Shown here: positions 8,574-17,253 of the stretch, piece by piece | How positions within the stretch are numbered: position 1 is the stretch's first letter | Layout: every line of letters starts with the position of its first letter | Source: Bacillota bacterium | GTDB lineage: Bacteria > Bacillota > Clostridia > Lachnospirales > Bianqueaceae | Assembly: GCA_017634575.1 (NCBI GenBank) | Contig: JAGBND010000072.1 | Coordinates: 1 to 32,486 of the forward strand | DNA length: 32,486 nt | Reading direction: 5' to 3' | The notes under the pieces: generated by a model | What the model was told of the DNA's origin: nothing | The model's input: only the letters and a program-made list of their open reading frames with translations | Database searches by the model: none | Translations under genes and position numbers: made by a program

Positions 8574-10635
8574 TCAGCTCATGAGCGCAGCTTTTTCAAA
8601 AAACAGATCCAGCTCGTTTCTGATCCCCGCGTGTTCCAGCGATTTAAGCTCCGGATCCGCCTCCATCACCGTCTGGGCCAGCGACTGCGCCGCTCTTAGC
8701 TCTTCCATATCTCTGAAAAGGTCCGCAATCTTAAACTCCGGCAGACCATGCTGCCTCAACCCGAAAACATCGCCTGCGCCCCGAAGCCTCAGATCTTCCT
8801 CTGCGATGAAGAAACCATCCGTTGAATCGCAAAGAACCTTCAGCCTTTTTCTGGTCAGAAACCAGAACGCAATAGCTTTCATCCCGGCCTCTTCCGACTC
8901 TTCCGCGCAGCTGATGCAGCTGAGAAAGTCCGAAGCGCTCCGCATTTTCCACAATCATCAAGGTGGCGTTGGGAACATTAACCCCCACCTCAACCACCGT
9001 TGTGGAAACCAGGATTTTCGTTTCTCCCCTGGCGAAGGCTGTCATCTGAGCATCTTTTTCCGCATTTTTCATCTGCCCGTGAAGCAGACCCACCGGAATA
9101 TCCGGAAAGATCATTTCAGACAGATAAGCCTGATATCCTACGGCGCTGCGAAGGGGCGGCTGATCATCTTCCATCTCGGTCTCCTCTGCCTCTTCCACCA
9201 TGGGACAGATCACATATACCTGATGCCCCTCCTCCACCTGCCGCCTGATAAACTGATACAGGCGCTCATCATAGGAGGTATTCACGCTGTAGGTCTTCAC
9301 CGGCGTCCTCCCCGGCGGCATCTCATCCAGCACGGAAATATCCATATCCCCATAGAGAATCATGGCCAAGGTGCGGGGAATGGGCGTGGCTGTCATAACC
9401 AGCACATTCACGAGCCCTTCCTGCTCGCCGTCCTTTTGGGCAAGCATCCATCTTTGTCTGACGCCGAATCGATGCTGCTCATCCGTAATCACCAGTCCCG
9501 GGCGGTAAAAAACCACCGGGTCCTGGATCAGGGCATGGGTGCCGATGAGAAAATCAATTTCACCATTTTTAAGCTTTTCCAGGAGCGTCTGCCGCTCTTT
9601 TCCGGTGACGGTTCCGGTTAGAAGCGCCGTTCTGACGCCCAGGGGCTCCAGCACGCGGGAGGCCTCTTTAAAATGCTGCCTGGCCAGCACCTCGGTCGGC
9701 GCCATCAAGGCGCTTTGATAGCCGCACAAAAAGGCCGCATAAACACTGAAAAAGGCCACCATGGTTTTTCCGCTTCCCACGTCGCCCTGCAAAAGACGGT
9801 TCATGGGTCTTACATCGGAAAGATCCCGGCAGATTTCTTGAATTACCTTGGCCTGCGCCCCGGTAAGGGGATAGGGAAGGGAAGATAAAAGCGCATCCTG
9901 CCAGTTTTCAGGAGGGTTCATCACGACGCCTCCCTGGTTTTCCTGTCTGGAAAGCTTCTGGCTGCGAAGGGCAAGCTGCTGAATAAACAGCTCATCAAAG
10001 ACCAGCCGTTTTCTGGCCTTTTCCATCTCTTCAAAGCTGGCGGGAAAATGAATCTGCTCGTAGGCCTTGCTAAAATCCATCAGATTCTGCCTGTAATGCA
10101 TGGGCAGCGGATCAAATTCAGGGCTTAAAAGCTCCAGCGCCCCCTTTACGGCAGCGGATACGATTTTCTGGGTCAGTCCCCCTCCCAGCGGATAAACCGG
10201 CACGATGCCCGGCATTTCATCCTTCACAGGCATCACCTTTGCCGCATTCAGAGAGAGCCTTCCCCGGGAAAATTTCACTTTTCCCTCAAAGAGATAAACC
10301 TTCCCCTCCTGCAGATTCTTAACCAGATAAGGCTGGTTATACCAAACCGCTTCGATCTGACCGGTTTCATCCGCAATTCTGGTGCTGGTGATCGTCATGC
10401 GCCTGGCATGAAAATTCCGCACCGGGGCGCAGACTCTGGCTCTTAAAAGAACCAGCTCCTGATCCCTCACGTTTCCAATAGGCGTGCGCGCCCGCTCGTC
10501 CAGATAGTTTCGGGGAAAATACTCCAGAAGATCCCACAGATTCCGGACGCCCTGGGCGAAAAACAATTCAGCGCGGCCAGGACCGATTCCCTTCAGAAAG
10601 GTCAGTTCTGCCGCGCTAAGCTCTTTTTTGTTCAT
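8574..10635 (-). pseudogene. recG: ATP-dependent DNA helicase RecG, frameshifted
   Basis: RecG remodels stalled replication forks and Holliday junctions. From ATG at 10635 the first frame gives the wedge/OB domain, Walker A LLQGDVGSGKTMVAFF, the DEQH box in VITDEQHRFGVRQR, VMTATPIPRT and motif VI QLHQLRGRVGRGRDESYCVLVSD, and then runs into unrelated sequence after DQK. The true C-terminus continues in the +1 frame from about 8850: KRLKVLCDSTDGFFIAEEDL, RLRGAGDVFGLRQHGLPEFK, stop at 8574. Relative to family spacing about five to six residues (roughly 17 bases) are missing at the junction, next to a run of five A (8846-8850). The unshifted product would be 634 residues, lacking the TRG-wedge-coupling C-terminal part. 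Either a genuine small deletion or a sequencing/assembly error. It is the last gene of the yloU-fakA-recG unit, start four bases after fakA. Confidence 0.88.
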
Positions 10636-10638
10636 GGA

Positions 10639-12258
10639 TTATTCCGCAGACAGCAGGAAGTAGTAGATCGGCTGGTCGCCCTCCTGGATCTCCACTTCGG
10701 TATCGGGATAATTCTCCAGGATATATGCCGAAAGGGTTTCCGCATCTTCCTTGGAGCTGTCCAGGCCATAATAAATGGTGAAGATACCGGTTTCATCGGT
10801 AATCATCTGGTCCACCAGCAGTCTGGTGGTATCCATCAGATCCTCGCCCACCTGGCAGATATCGCCGTTTCTCAGCGCCAGGATATTGCCTTCCTTGATG
10901 GCAAAATCACCCATGTGGGTATCCCGCACCGCATAGGTGACGGCGCCGGATGTAACCAGCTCCATGCTTTCTTCCATGCGGGCCAGATTGTCCTCCAGCG
11001 AGTCGTCCGGAACATAGCTGATCATGGCGGTGATGCCCTGGGGAACTGATTTGCTGGGAAGGACGTGAATGGTTTTATCCTTGCTCATCAGCGCCGCCTG
11101 CTTGGCAGCCAGAATAATGTTCTTGTTGTTGGGAAGCACAATGATATGATCTGCGTTGATCTGAGCCGCGCCGTGAAGGATATCATCGGTGCTGGGGTTC
11201 ATGGTCTGTCCGCCGCTGAGAACCTTATCCACGCCAAGCTCGGAGAAAATCTGTTCCAGACCGTCGCCGACGGAAATGGCCAGAAAACCGACGGCTTTGC
11301 GCGGCTCGTTCTTTTTGGCAGGTTCTTCAATTTTGAGAATATGGCGATGGGACACTTCCATATTTTCGATCTTGATTTCCTTCAGATTGCCTAAGGCAAG
11401 GGCTTTTTCAAGCACTTCACCCGGATGAGGGGTATGGATGCGGATCATCAGCTGAGAAGAAACCGTGCCGGTTTCCAGATCCTGGCCCATGCCGCGAAGC
11501 TCCTTGCGGATCTTGGCAAGACCTTCCTCCGCCTCAGAGGCGGAACCTGTCAGCACCAGCAGCTCCGTACAGAACATGGCTTCTTTCTGGGGCTCTTCGC
11601 TGGCCTCCCCCTGGCCAAGAGCGATCACGGGATCAATGGTGTCGTCCTCGCGAAGCAGGGCTTCCAGGAATCCGCGATACATCAGGCAAAGGCCTTTTCC
11701 GCCGGAGTCCACCACGCCTGCCTCTTTCAGAACAGGAAGAAGCTCGGGCGTCTGCTCCAGCATATCTTCCGCCGCAAGAACGGTGTTTTCCATAATCAGG
11801 GCAAGATCATCGGCTTCCTTGGAAATCTCGTCCGCTTTGGCAGCGGCAGCCTTGGCTACGGTTAAGATCGTGCCCTCCTTGGGCTTCATAACCGCTTTAT
11901 AAGCGGTTGCCACGCCTCTGGAGAGAGCCTGCGCAAAAAGAAATGCATCGATGGTGTCGAATCCCTTCAGCGCCTTGGACATGCCTCTGAAAAGCTGAGA
12001 TACAATAACGCCCGAGTTGCCTCTGGCTCCGCGAAGGGCGCCGGAAGACAGGGCCTTGGCAATATCTGCGCAGGAATCCGTCTGAACCGCCAGCACTTCC
12101 TTGACAGCGGAAGTAACCGTTAAGGACATATTGGTTCCGGTATCACCGTCCGGAACCGGAAAGACATTCATTTCATCAACAATTTTCTTGTCTTTTTCAA
12201 GCCGGTTGGCGCCGGCCACAAGCATTTGCTTAAATTTCTGTCCGCCTATCGTTTTCAA
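10639..12258 (-). CDS. fakA: DAK2-domain fatty acid kinase subunit FakA (YloV)
   Basis: ATP-binding kinase subunit that phosphorylates fatty acids presented by a FakB (DegV-family) partner, feeding exogenous fatty acids to phospholipid synthesis. The 539-residue protein has the N-terminal DAK2 domain with the metal/ATP motif VFPVPDGDTGTNMSLTV (about 31-47) and GALRGARGNSGVIVSQLFRG, and a C-terminal DegV-like DAK1_2 domain (SVGDGLEQIFSELGVDKVLSG, IIVLPNNKNIILAAKQA). The start is TTG at 12258 after GGAGG; an upstream ATG is followed at once by a stop. It lies 16 bases after yloU, an association conserved across Firmicutes. No fakB gene is in the window. Confidence 0.93.
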   Translation of the reverse strand: MKTIGGQKFKQMLVAGANRLEKDKKIVDEMNVFPVPDGDTGTNMSLTVTSAVKEVLAVQTDSCADIAKALSSGALRGARGNSGVIVSQLFRGMSKALKGFDTIDAFLFAQALSRGVATAYKAVMKPKEGTILTVAKAAAAKADEISKEADDLALIMENTVLAAEDMLEQTPELLPVLKEAGVVDSGGKGLCLMYRGFLEALLREDDTIDPVIALGQGEASEEPQKEAMFCTELLVLTGSASEAEEGLAKIRKELRGMGQDLETGTVSSQLMIRIHTPHPGEVLEKALALGNLKEIKIENMEVSHRHILKIEEPAKKNEPRKAVGFLAISVGDGLEQIFSELGVDKVLSGGQTMNPSTDDILHGAAQINADHIIVLPNNKNIILAAKQAALMSKDKTIHVLPSKSVPQGITAMISYVPDDSLEDNLARMEESMELVTSGAVTYAVRDTHMGDFAIKEGNILALRNGDICQVGEDLMDTTRLLVDQMITDETGIFTIYYGLDSSKEDAETLSAYILENYPDTEVEIQEGDQPIYYFLLSAE

Positions 12259-12274
12259 ATTAAATCATCCTCCA

Positions 12275-12643
12275 TCAGGCCTTGTTTCTTGATTCCGTAC
12301 GGATCCCCTCAACAAAAACGCTGACGTCGGAAATCTCGATGCCCAGAAGATCTTTAACGGAATATTTCACATTACTGATCAGATTCTCGGCAATTACGGA
12401 TATATTGGTTCCATACTCGACAATTATATGAAATTCAATGGAGGTAGCCTCTGGCGTTACGCCTACTTTGATGCCCTTAGTCAGACTTTCTCCCAGCAGC
12501 AGCTGTACAATGCCGTCCTTGTAGTTAATGGAAGCCATGCCAACAACGCCATAGCACTCAAGCGCTGCCATGCCGGCGCCTCTTTTCAGGACTTCGGTAT
12601 CGATATAGACAGGGCCATATTGGGTATTAAATGAAGCCGTCAT
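12275..12643 (-). CDS. yloU: Asp23/Gls24 family envelope stress protein (YloU)
   Basis: A 122-residue Asp23-type protein. Typical segments are VYIDTEVLKRGAGMAALECYGVVGMA, the GVTPEATSIEFHIIVEYGTNIS core and the C-terminal VKDLLGIEISDVSVFVEGIR. Family members are linked to the membrane and cell-envelope homeostasis; YloU accompanies the fatty acid kinase gene in most Firmicutes. ATG at 12643 follows a strong AAAGGAGG. The ribosome site directly abuts the U-tract of the rpmB terminator, leaving no room for a separate promoter after that terminator. Confidence 0.93.
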   Translation of the reverse strand: MTASFNTQYGPVYIDTEVLKRGAGMAALECYGVVGMASINYKDGIVQLLLGESLTKGIKVGVTPEATSIEFHIIVEYGTNISVIAENLISNVKYSVKDLLGIEISDVSVFVEGIRTESRNKA

Positions 12644-12652
12644 AACATCCTC

Positions 12653-12694
12653 CTTTAAAAAAATTTAACCAGACGCCGGACCAGGCATCTGGTT
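12653..12694 (-). terminator. rpmB terminator / yloU attenuator-like hairpin
   Basis: On the minus strand an 11-bp stem (12694-12684 with 12677-12667, one G-U pair in RNA) is followed by AAATTTTTTTAAA (12666-12654). The T-run ends just before the AAAGGAGG of yloU. It lies about 40 bases after the rpmB stop. Confidence 0.85.
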
Positions 12695-12732
12695 ATATTT
12701 TTTAGAATACCCGTCCGGGCATAAACCTTACA

Positions 12733-12918
12733 TCAGGCGCGGGAAACACGACCAGACTTCAGGCAATTGGTGCAGACATGCAGAGTTTTGGGGGTTCCGT
12801 CAACAACCGCTTTGACTGTGCGGATGTTCGGTTTCCATGCTTTGTTAGATCTTCTATGTGAATGGCTGACCTGATTCCCAAAGAGCTGACCTTTCTGACA
12901 AATATCACACTTAGCCAT
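12733..12918 (-). CDS. rpmB: 50S ribosomal protein L28 (zinc-binding form)
   Basis: Small ribosomal protein of the large subunit. The 61-residue sequence MAKCDICQKGQLFGNQVSHS continues with HRRSNKAWKPNIRTVKAVVDG. It carries two CxxC pairs (C4/C7 and C52/C55), so it is the C+ zinc-ribbon form rather than the zinc-free paralogue. Start ATG at 12918 with AAGGAGG. It has its own consensus promoter and terminator and sits at the conserved position between rpe and yloU. Confidence 0.97.
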   Translation of the reverse strand: MAKCDICQKGQLFGNQVSHSHRRSNKAWKPNIRTVKAVVDGTPKTLHVCTNCLKSGRVSRA

Positions 12919-12952
12919 GAACTATTACCTCCTTCCGAGACATAACGTATGA

Positions 12953-12981
12953 ATTATATCAAAACTATGTTAAAAATGCAA
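12953..12981 (-). promoter_or_regulatory. rpmB promoter
   Basis: TTGCAT (12981-12976), 17-base spacer, perfect TATAAT (12958-12953) on the minus strand. The -35 is only nine bases from the rpe stop codon, so the whole rpe-rpmB gap is promoter and leader. Confidence 0.88.
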
Positions 12982-12990
12982 GTATTATTT

Positions 12991-13686
12991 TCATGTTCTT
13001 GTTAATTCGTTCAGTTTTTCCTGGCAATAACGGAAATTTTCTCTGGTTTTTTCCGGATTTCCCGCGGCAAATACCGCCGAACCCATCACCAGAAGATCCG
13101 CATCCAAAAGCTCGTGCATGTTGGAAACCTTCACGCCTCCGTCCAGCTCGATCAGCACATCTTTGCCCTTTTCGGCGAACAGGGACCTGACCTGGCCGAT
13201 TTTTTCCAGGGTTTCGGGAATGAGCTTCTGTCCGCCCGCACCCGGCTCCACTGTCATCAAAAGCACCAGATCCGTCTCCCGGACAAAAGGCTCCAGCACA
13301 TCAACCGGCGTGCCGGGCTTGATGGACACCCCTCTGATCACCGAAGGCTGAAGCTCATGAATCTTTTGAAGAACTCCGGCAAGATCGGCGCATGCCTCCT
13401 GATGGACGGTAATAATATTTCCCTCTGCCTCTCCCATGGCCTTCAGAAAATCCGGAATCAGATGCAAAGGCTCAGTGACCATCAGATGAACATCCAGCGG
13501 AATGGTCAATTTTTTGCGCAGCGCCTCTACCATAGACGCGCCAAAGGTAATGCTTGGCACAAAATGGCCGTCCATCACATCCAGATGCAAAAGCGAAGCT
13601 CCCAAGCCGGCGACGTTCAAGGCCTCCTCGGCCATATTTCCGAAATCAGCCGCCAATACAGATGGAACAATCTGTGTTCTGCGCAT
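12991..13686 (-). CDS. rpe: ribulose-phosphate 3-epimerase
   Basis: Interconverts ribulose 5-phosphate and xylulose 5-phosphate in the pentose phosphate pathway. TIM-barrel motifs in order: IVPSVLAADFGNM, LHLDVMDGHFVPSITFG (catalytic Asp and metal His), LDVHLMVTEP, GVSIKPGTP, VLLMTVEPGAGGQKLIPETL and the phosphate-binding ELDGGV with MGSAVF. The chosen ATG at 13686 gives 231 residues and lies nine bases after AAGGAGG; a TTG three codons upstream touches that ribosome site and is unlikely. The gene starts 14 bases after rsgA and is the last in the long rpoZ-to-rpe run. Confidence 0.96.
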   Translation of the reverse strand: MRRTQIVPSVLAADFGNMAEEALNVAGLGASLLHLDVMDGHFVPSITFGASMVEALRKKLTIPLDVHLMVTEPLHLIPDFLKAMGEAEGNIITVHQEACADLAGVLQKIHELQPSVIRGVSIKPGTPVDVLEPFVRETDLVLLMTVEPGAGGQKLIPETLEKIGQVRSLFAEKGKDVLIELDGGVKVSNMHELLDADLLVMGSAVFAAGNPEKTRENFRYCQEKLNELTRT

Positions 13687-13700
13687 CCGATGCAACCTCC

Positions 13701-14594
13701 TTAAATTGAATTCAAAGAATCCTGATACAGCGCCGAAAAATTCCGGTAGCGAAGGGGCAGAATCTGTCCTTGCCTTACGGCATCCCTTACCGCGCAGCCC
13801 TCTTCCTTCAGATGGGAACAGTTGGAATAGCGGCAGCTTCCCAGATAGGGTCTGAATTCGGGGTAGGCCATGGCCAGCTCCTCCGGATCGAGCTTCTGCA
13901 TGTAAAAAGAACTGAATCCCGGCGTATCGCCGATCAGGCCCATGACGCCATCCGCGCCCTGGAAGGTGAGCAGCCTGGCATGCCTGGTGGTATTCTTTCC
14001 CCTGGAAATTTTTTCGGAAAGCTCTCCTACCTCCTGCGTCGTATCTGTCAGGAAGCTGATCAGAGAGGATTTTCCTACTCCGGAGGGGCCTGCAAAAATC
14101 GTCAGCTTGCCGCTCAGCTTCGGGAGGATCCGGTTTTTCGCATCCTCTCTTGCGGACTCATCCTGATTGCTGATCAGCTCATAAGGATATCCTGCCGCCT
14201 CATAGGCATCTAAAATGCGCACCAGCTTTTCCCGCTCGCCTTCCGAGAGCAGGTCCGCCTTGGTAAAAATCATCAGGACGGGGATTTTTCTCAGGTCGCA
14301 TTCGATCAGAAACCGGTCCAGCAGCTTAAAATGAGGCTCCGACTTGTGGACCGCAAAGACCACAACCATCTGATCGATGTTGGCGGCTGCGGGACGGATG
14401 CTGGTATTCTTCCGCTCCAGCACCGCGTCAAAAAAACCGTCGCCGGAGATCGTAACCCTGTCGCCCAGAAGGGGCGTGATCTTTCGGTTCCGAAAGACGC
14501 CTCTGGCTTTGAGCCTCAGCACCTTACCGGATTCGCAAAGCACATCATAATTGCCGCCGATTCCGGCAATAATCCGGCCCGTTTCCTTATCCAT
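13701..14594 (-). CDS. rsgA: ribosome small subunit-dependent GTPase A
   Basis: Circularly permuted GTPase that checks maturation of the 30S subunit and releases late assembly factors. The 297-residue protein has an N-terminal OB-fold (IIAGIGGNYDVLCESGKVLR, PLLGDRVTISG), then G4 MIFTKADLL, G1 Walker A FAGPSGVGKSSLI, the switch region RGKNTTRHARLL, G3 IGDTPGFSSF, and a C-terminal zinc site CRYSNCSHLKEEGCAV. It overlaps the end of prkC by eight bases. The prkC-rsgA neighbourhood is conserved; in related species RsgA (CpgA) is a known PrkC substrate, which makes the pairing functionally sensible. Confidence 0.96.
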   Translation of the reverse strand: MDKETGRIIAGIGGNYDVLCESGKVLRLKARGVFRNRKITPLLGDRVTISGDGFFDAVLERKNTSIRPAAANIDQMVVVFAVHKSEPHFKLLDRFLIECDLRKIPVLMIFTKADLLSEGEREKLVRILDAYEAAGYPYELISNQDESAREDAKNRILPKLSGKLTIFAGPSGVGKSSLISFLTDTTQEVGELSEKISRGKNTTRHARLLTFQGADGVMGLIGDTPGFSSFYMQKLDPEELAMAYPEFRPYLGSCRYSNCSHLKEEGCAVRDAVRQGQILPLRYRNFSALYQDSLNSI

Positions 14595-16452
14595 TGATAT
14601 CTTCGCTCATAATCAGCTTATCGTCCAGATATACCTCCACTCTCACGGTGCCGGCGGGATAGCCCACTTTGATGGCGCCGCCAAGAGAGCTGAAGGTGGA
14701 ATAGCTGACCGTATTCTCGTAAATCGTCGTCTGCGATCCGGAACCGTCAATGGCAATAACCGTCAGCTTTCCGTTCTCCTCCGCCTTGGCAAAGGGCTGG
14801 GAAATGGAAACCGTTCCGGCAGGCCCTGTAGAGGTCTCTTCCTGTACCGTTTCGTTCGGTCCAATGCTGATGGTAATATCGACGGATGTTCCCTTAGCCA
14901 CCTCGCTGCCCTCAGCCGTTCCCTGGGCAATGACACGGCCTGCAGGCGCAATGCTGGAGTAATCCTGGGTGACCTCGCCGATCACCAGGCCCGCCTCCTG
15001 AAGCATCGCCTCCGCTTCCTCCTGGGTATAGCCATACAGATCGGGAACCGTTGAAAGCTGCTGCGCGGGGCCGAGGCTCACGTACAGGGTAATGGTGTCC
15101 CCCTCAAGGCCTTCGGTTCCGTAGGCCGGCTCCTGATTCATCACGATACCGGTTTCATATTCCTCGCTGTTGGAGGTAACCACGTTGGTGTAGAAGCCCA
15201 GATCCCTGGCCGCTTCGTTGGCGGTTTCAAAATCCTGTCCTACGAAGTCCGGAACCGGAATGCCCTGCTGAACAGGCACCGCCTCCTGAGAAGACTCCTG
15301 GGCGGAGGATTCCTGCACGGAAATTTCTTCCACCGTCGCGGAAGAGGATGAAATCTCGACCACGGAGGAGGATTCCTGGGCAATCTGGCCGGTCCCGTTT
15401 CCCATCCGGTCCAGCACCAGCTTCAGCAGATATAAAAGGGCAAGCAAAATCAGGATTCCCAGCACAGCCAGGGTGATTATGGTATTGCGGCGGCGCTTCA
15501 GCCGTCTCATTCGCTCTTCCCTTTCCCTGGCGATCCGCTGTCTTTCCCGCTCCTGCTCCTGTCTGATCTGATCCTGGGAACGACCGAACTCGCTGGCCGC
15601 CTTATTGTCATTTCTCAGGCGGTAATTGCGGTTGCGGTACAGATGCTTCATATCGCGGATCAGCTCATCCGCCGACTGGTAACGCCATTCGGGGATTTTC
15701 TGGGTCAGCTTCAGGATAATATCTCTCAGGCCGGGCCACAGCTGCGGCGCTTTGGCCGCCGGGTCAGGGAAATTCTCATGGATCTGCTTCATGGCGACAG
15801 CCACCGGCGTTTCCGCCGTGAAAGGCAGCTCCTTGGTAGCCATCTCGTACATGGTGATGCCCAGAGAATACAGATCCGATCTTGCGTCTACTTCGCCGCC
15901 CCTGGCTTGCTCCGGAGACAGATAATGCACGGAACCAAGGGTTTCTCCCGTGGAGGTCACGGTGGTGGATGAGGCCGCTTTGGCGATTCCGAAATCCGTC
16001 ACCTTCACATCGCCGGAGGGCGTCACCATAATGTTCTGGGGCTTGATGTCCCGGTGGATGATGCCGCCGGCATGGGCCACCTTAAGGGCCTCGGCGATCT
16101 TAATGGAGATTTTGACCACTTCCTCCGAGCTTAAAACATCACGGCGCTTGATATATTCCTTCAGGGTGATGCCGTCAATATATTCCATGACAATATAGTC
16201 ACAGCCGATTTCATGGCCCAGATCGTAAACAGCCACGATGTTCGGATGCGTCAGCGAGCCGGCCGCCAGCGCCTCTTTTTTGAATTTTCCAAGAATCGTC
16301 TCATCCAGGGAAAACTCCTGCTTCAATACTTTGATGGCCACCAGGCGGCTGAGCTTGTAATCTCTTGCCTTGTAGACAATTGCCATGCCGCCGGAGCCGA
16401 TTTCTTCCAATATTTCATAGCGCCTGCCAAGCACTCGTCCTGCTTCAAGCAT
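14587..16452 (-). CDS. prkC: PASTA-domain Ser/Thr protein kinase (PrkC/Stk1)
   Basis: Membrane kinase that senses muropeptides or lipid II through external PASTA domains. From ATG at 16452 (GGGGAGG upstream) it has 621 residues: glycine loop IGSGGMAIVY (18-27), catalytic-fold K41, HRDIKPQN (133-140), DFG (153-155), a Thr-rich activation loop to SPEQ, a charged juxtamembrane coil (291-322), one transmembrane helix at 324-347, a Ser/Glu-rich linker, PASTA repeats at about 398-461 and 468-531, and a final beta domain (545-620). Bacillus PrkC has three PASTA units; two are clear here. The start overlaps the prpC stop (ATGCTTGA). An 11-residue-longer reading frame lies inside prpC and is rejected. 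Confidence 0.95.
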   Translation of the reverse strand: MLEAGRVLGRRYEILEEIGSGGMAIVYKARDYKLSRLVAIKVLKQEFSLDETILGKFKKEALAAGSLTHPNIVAVYDLGHEIGCDYIVMEYIDGITLKEYIKRRDVLSSEEVVKISIKIAEALKVAHAGGIIHRDIKPQNIMVTPSGDVKVTDFGIAKAASSTTVTSTGETLGSVHYLSPEQARGGEVDARSDLYSLGITMYEMATKELPFTAETPVAVAMKQIHENFPDPAAKAPQLWPGLRDIILKLTQKIPEWRYQSADELIRDMKHLYRNRNYRLRNDNKAASEFGRSQDQIRQEQERERQRIAREREERMRRLKRRRNTIITLAVLGILILLALLYLLKLVLDRMGNGTGQIAQESSSVVEISSSSATVEEISVQESSAQESSQEAVPVQQGIPVPDFVGQDFETANEAARDLGFYTNVVTSNSEEYETGIVMNQEPAYGTEGLEGDTITLYVSLGPAQQLSTVPDLYGYTQEEAEAMLQEAGLVIGEVTQDYSSIAPAGRVIAQGTAEGSEVAKGTSVDITISIGPNETVQEETSTGPAGTVSISQPFAKAEENGKLTVIAIDGSGSQTTIYENTVSYSTFSSLGGAIKVGYPAGTVRVEVYLDDKLIMSEDING

Positions 16453-17236
16453 CCGTCTTCCCCTCCCCGTTAAAATCGACAACAACGACCGATATGTTAT
16501 CTTTTCCGCCTGCTTCGTTGGCTTTATCTATAAACCGGTCTGCAATTTCGCCGACATTTTTCTGCGTAGAAAGCTCACTGAGTATCTCCAGATCCGACAG
16601 CATATTGGAAAGGCCGTCGGAACAGAGTAAAATTCGTTTCAGGTTTTTGGTGGTAATACAGAAATCATCAATTTCAACCGTCTCATCAATTCCGATGGCG
16701 CGGGTAATCATATTTTTCTGCGGATGGACTCTGGCCTCTTCCTCGGTAATCAGCCCCGCCTCCAGCAGCATCTCCACCACGGAATGGTCTACCGTTACCT
16801 TTTCCAGCTTCATGGGAGAGCTCTCGTCCTGCGTCAGCTTATACAGACGGGAATCGCCCACGTTGATGCAGTAAAGATAATCCCCGCAGACGGTTGCCGC
16901 GACAAAGGTGGTGCCCATACCGCTGTAATCGTCCGATTCTTCGGAAAGATAATAGATATAACGGTTAGCCATTTCCAGCGCGGTTTTCATCAGCAGGATA
17001 ATATCATCTTCTTCCGAAGAATGATCTTCAATATATTCCAGAAAATACCGCAGCGCTTCGCTGGACGCCAGATCGCCGGCCTTGTGGCCGCCCATTCCGT
17101 CTGCTACCACAAAAAGATTGGGAAGAAGACCAATATTTTCCACCGAATAGAAAATCTGGTCCTGATTCATGGGTCTGACGATGCCGGTTTCACACCGGCC
17201 GGCAGCCGAAATCCTGCCATTCTTTTTGATATCCAT
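16445..17236 (-). CDS. prpC: PP2C-type Ser/Thr protein phosphatase PrpC
   Basis: Metal-dependent phosphatase that reverses PrkC phosphorylation. Motifs: GIVRPMNQDQ, VVADGMGGHKAGDLAS with metal-binding aspartate, MGTTFVAATVCGDYLYC, NVGDSRLY, LLCSDGLSNML and GGKDNISVVVVDF. I place the start at ATG 17236, where GAGGTGA is a near-perfect ribosome site (263 residues); a GTG two codons upstream is the alternative. It follows rlmN by 17 bases and overlaps prkC by eight bases, so phosphatase and kinase are translationally coupled. This pairing is conserved across Firmicutes. Confidence 0.95.
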   Translation of the reverse strand: MDIKKNGRISAAGRCETGIVRPMNQDQIFYSVENIGLLPNLFVVADGMGGHKAGDLASSEALRYFLEYIEDHSSEEDDIILLMKTALEMANRYIYYLSEESDDYSGMGTTFVAATVCGDYLYCINVGDSRLYKLTQDESSPMKLEKVTVDHSVVEMLLEAGLITEEEARVHPQKNMITRAIGIDETVEIDDFCITTKNLKRILLCSDGLSNMLSDLEILSELSTQKNVGEIADRFIDKANEAGGKDNISVVVVDFNGEGKTDA

Positions 17237-17253
17237 CTTCACCTCACACCTGT

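Noticed and set aside
8844-8852. Programmed -1 frameshift in recG at the A-rich run
   Set aside because: The -1 frame meets a TGA within a few codons; the continuation of the protein is in the +1 frame and several residues are also missing, so deletion or error is the simpler reading.
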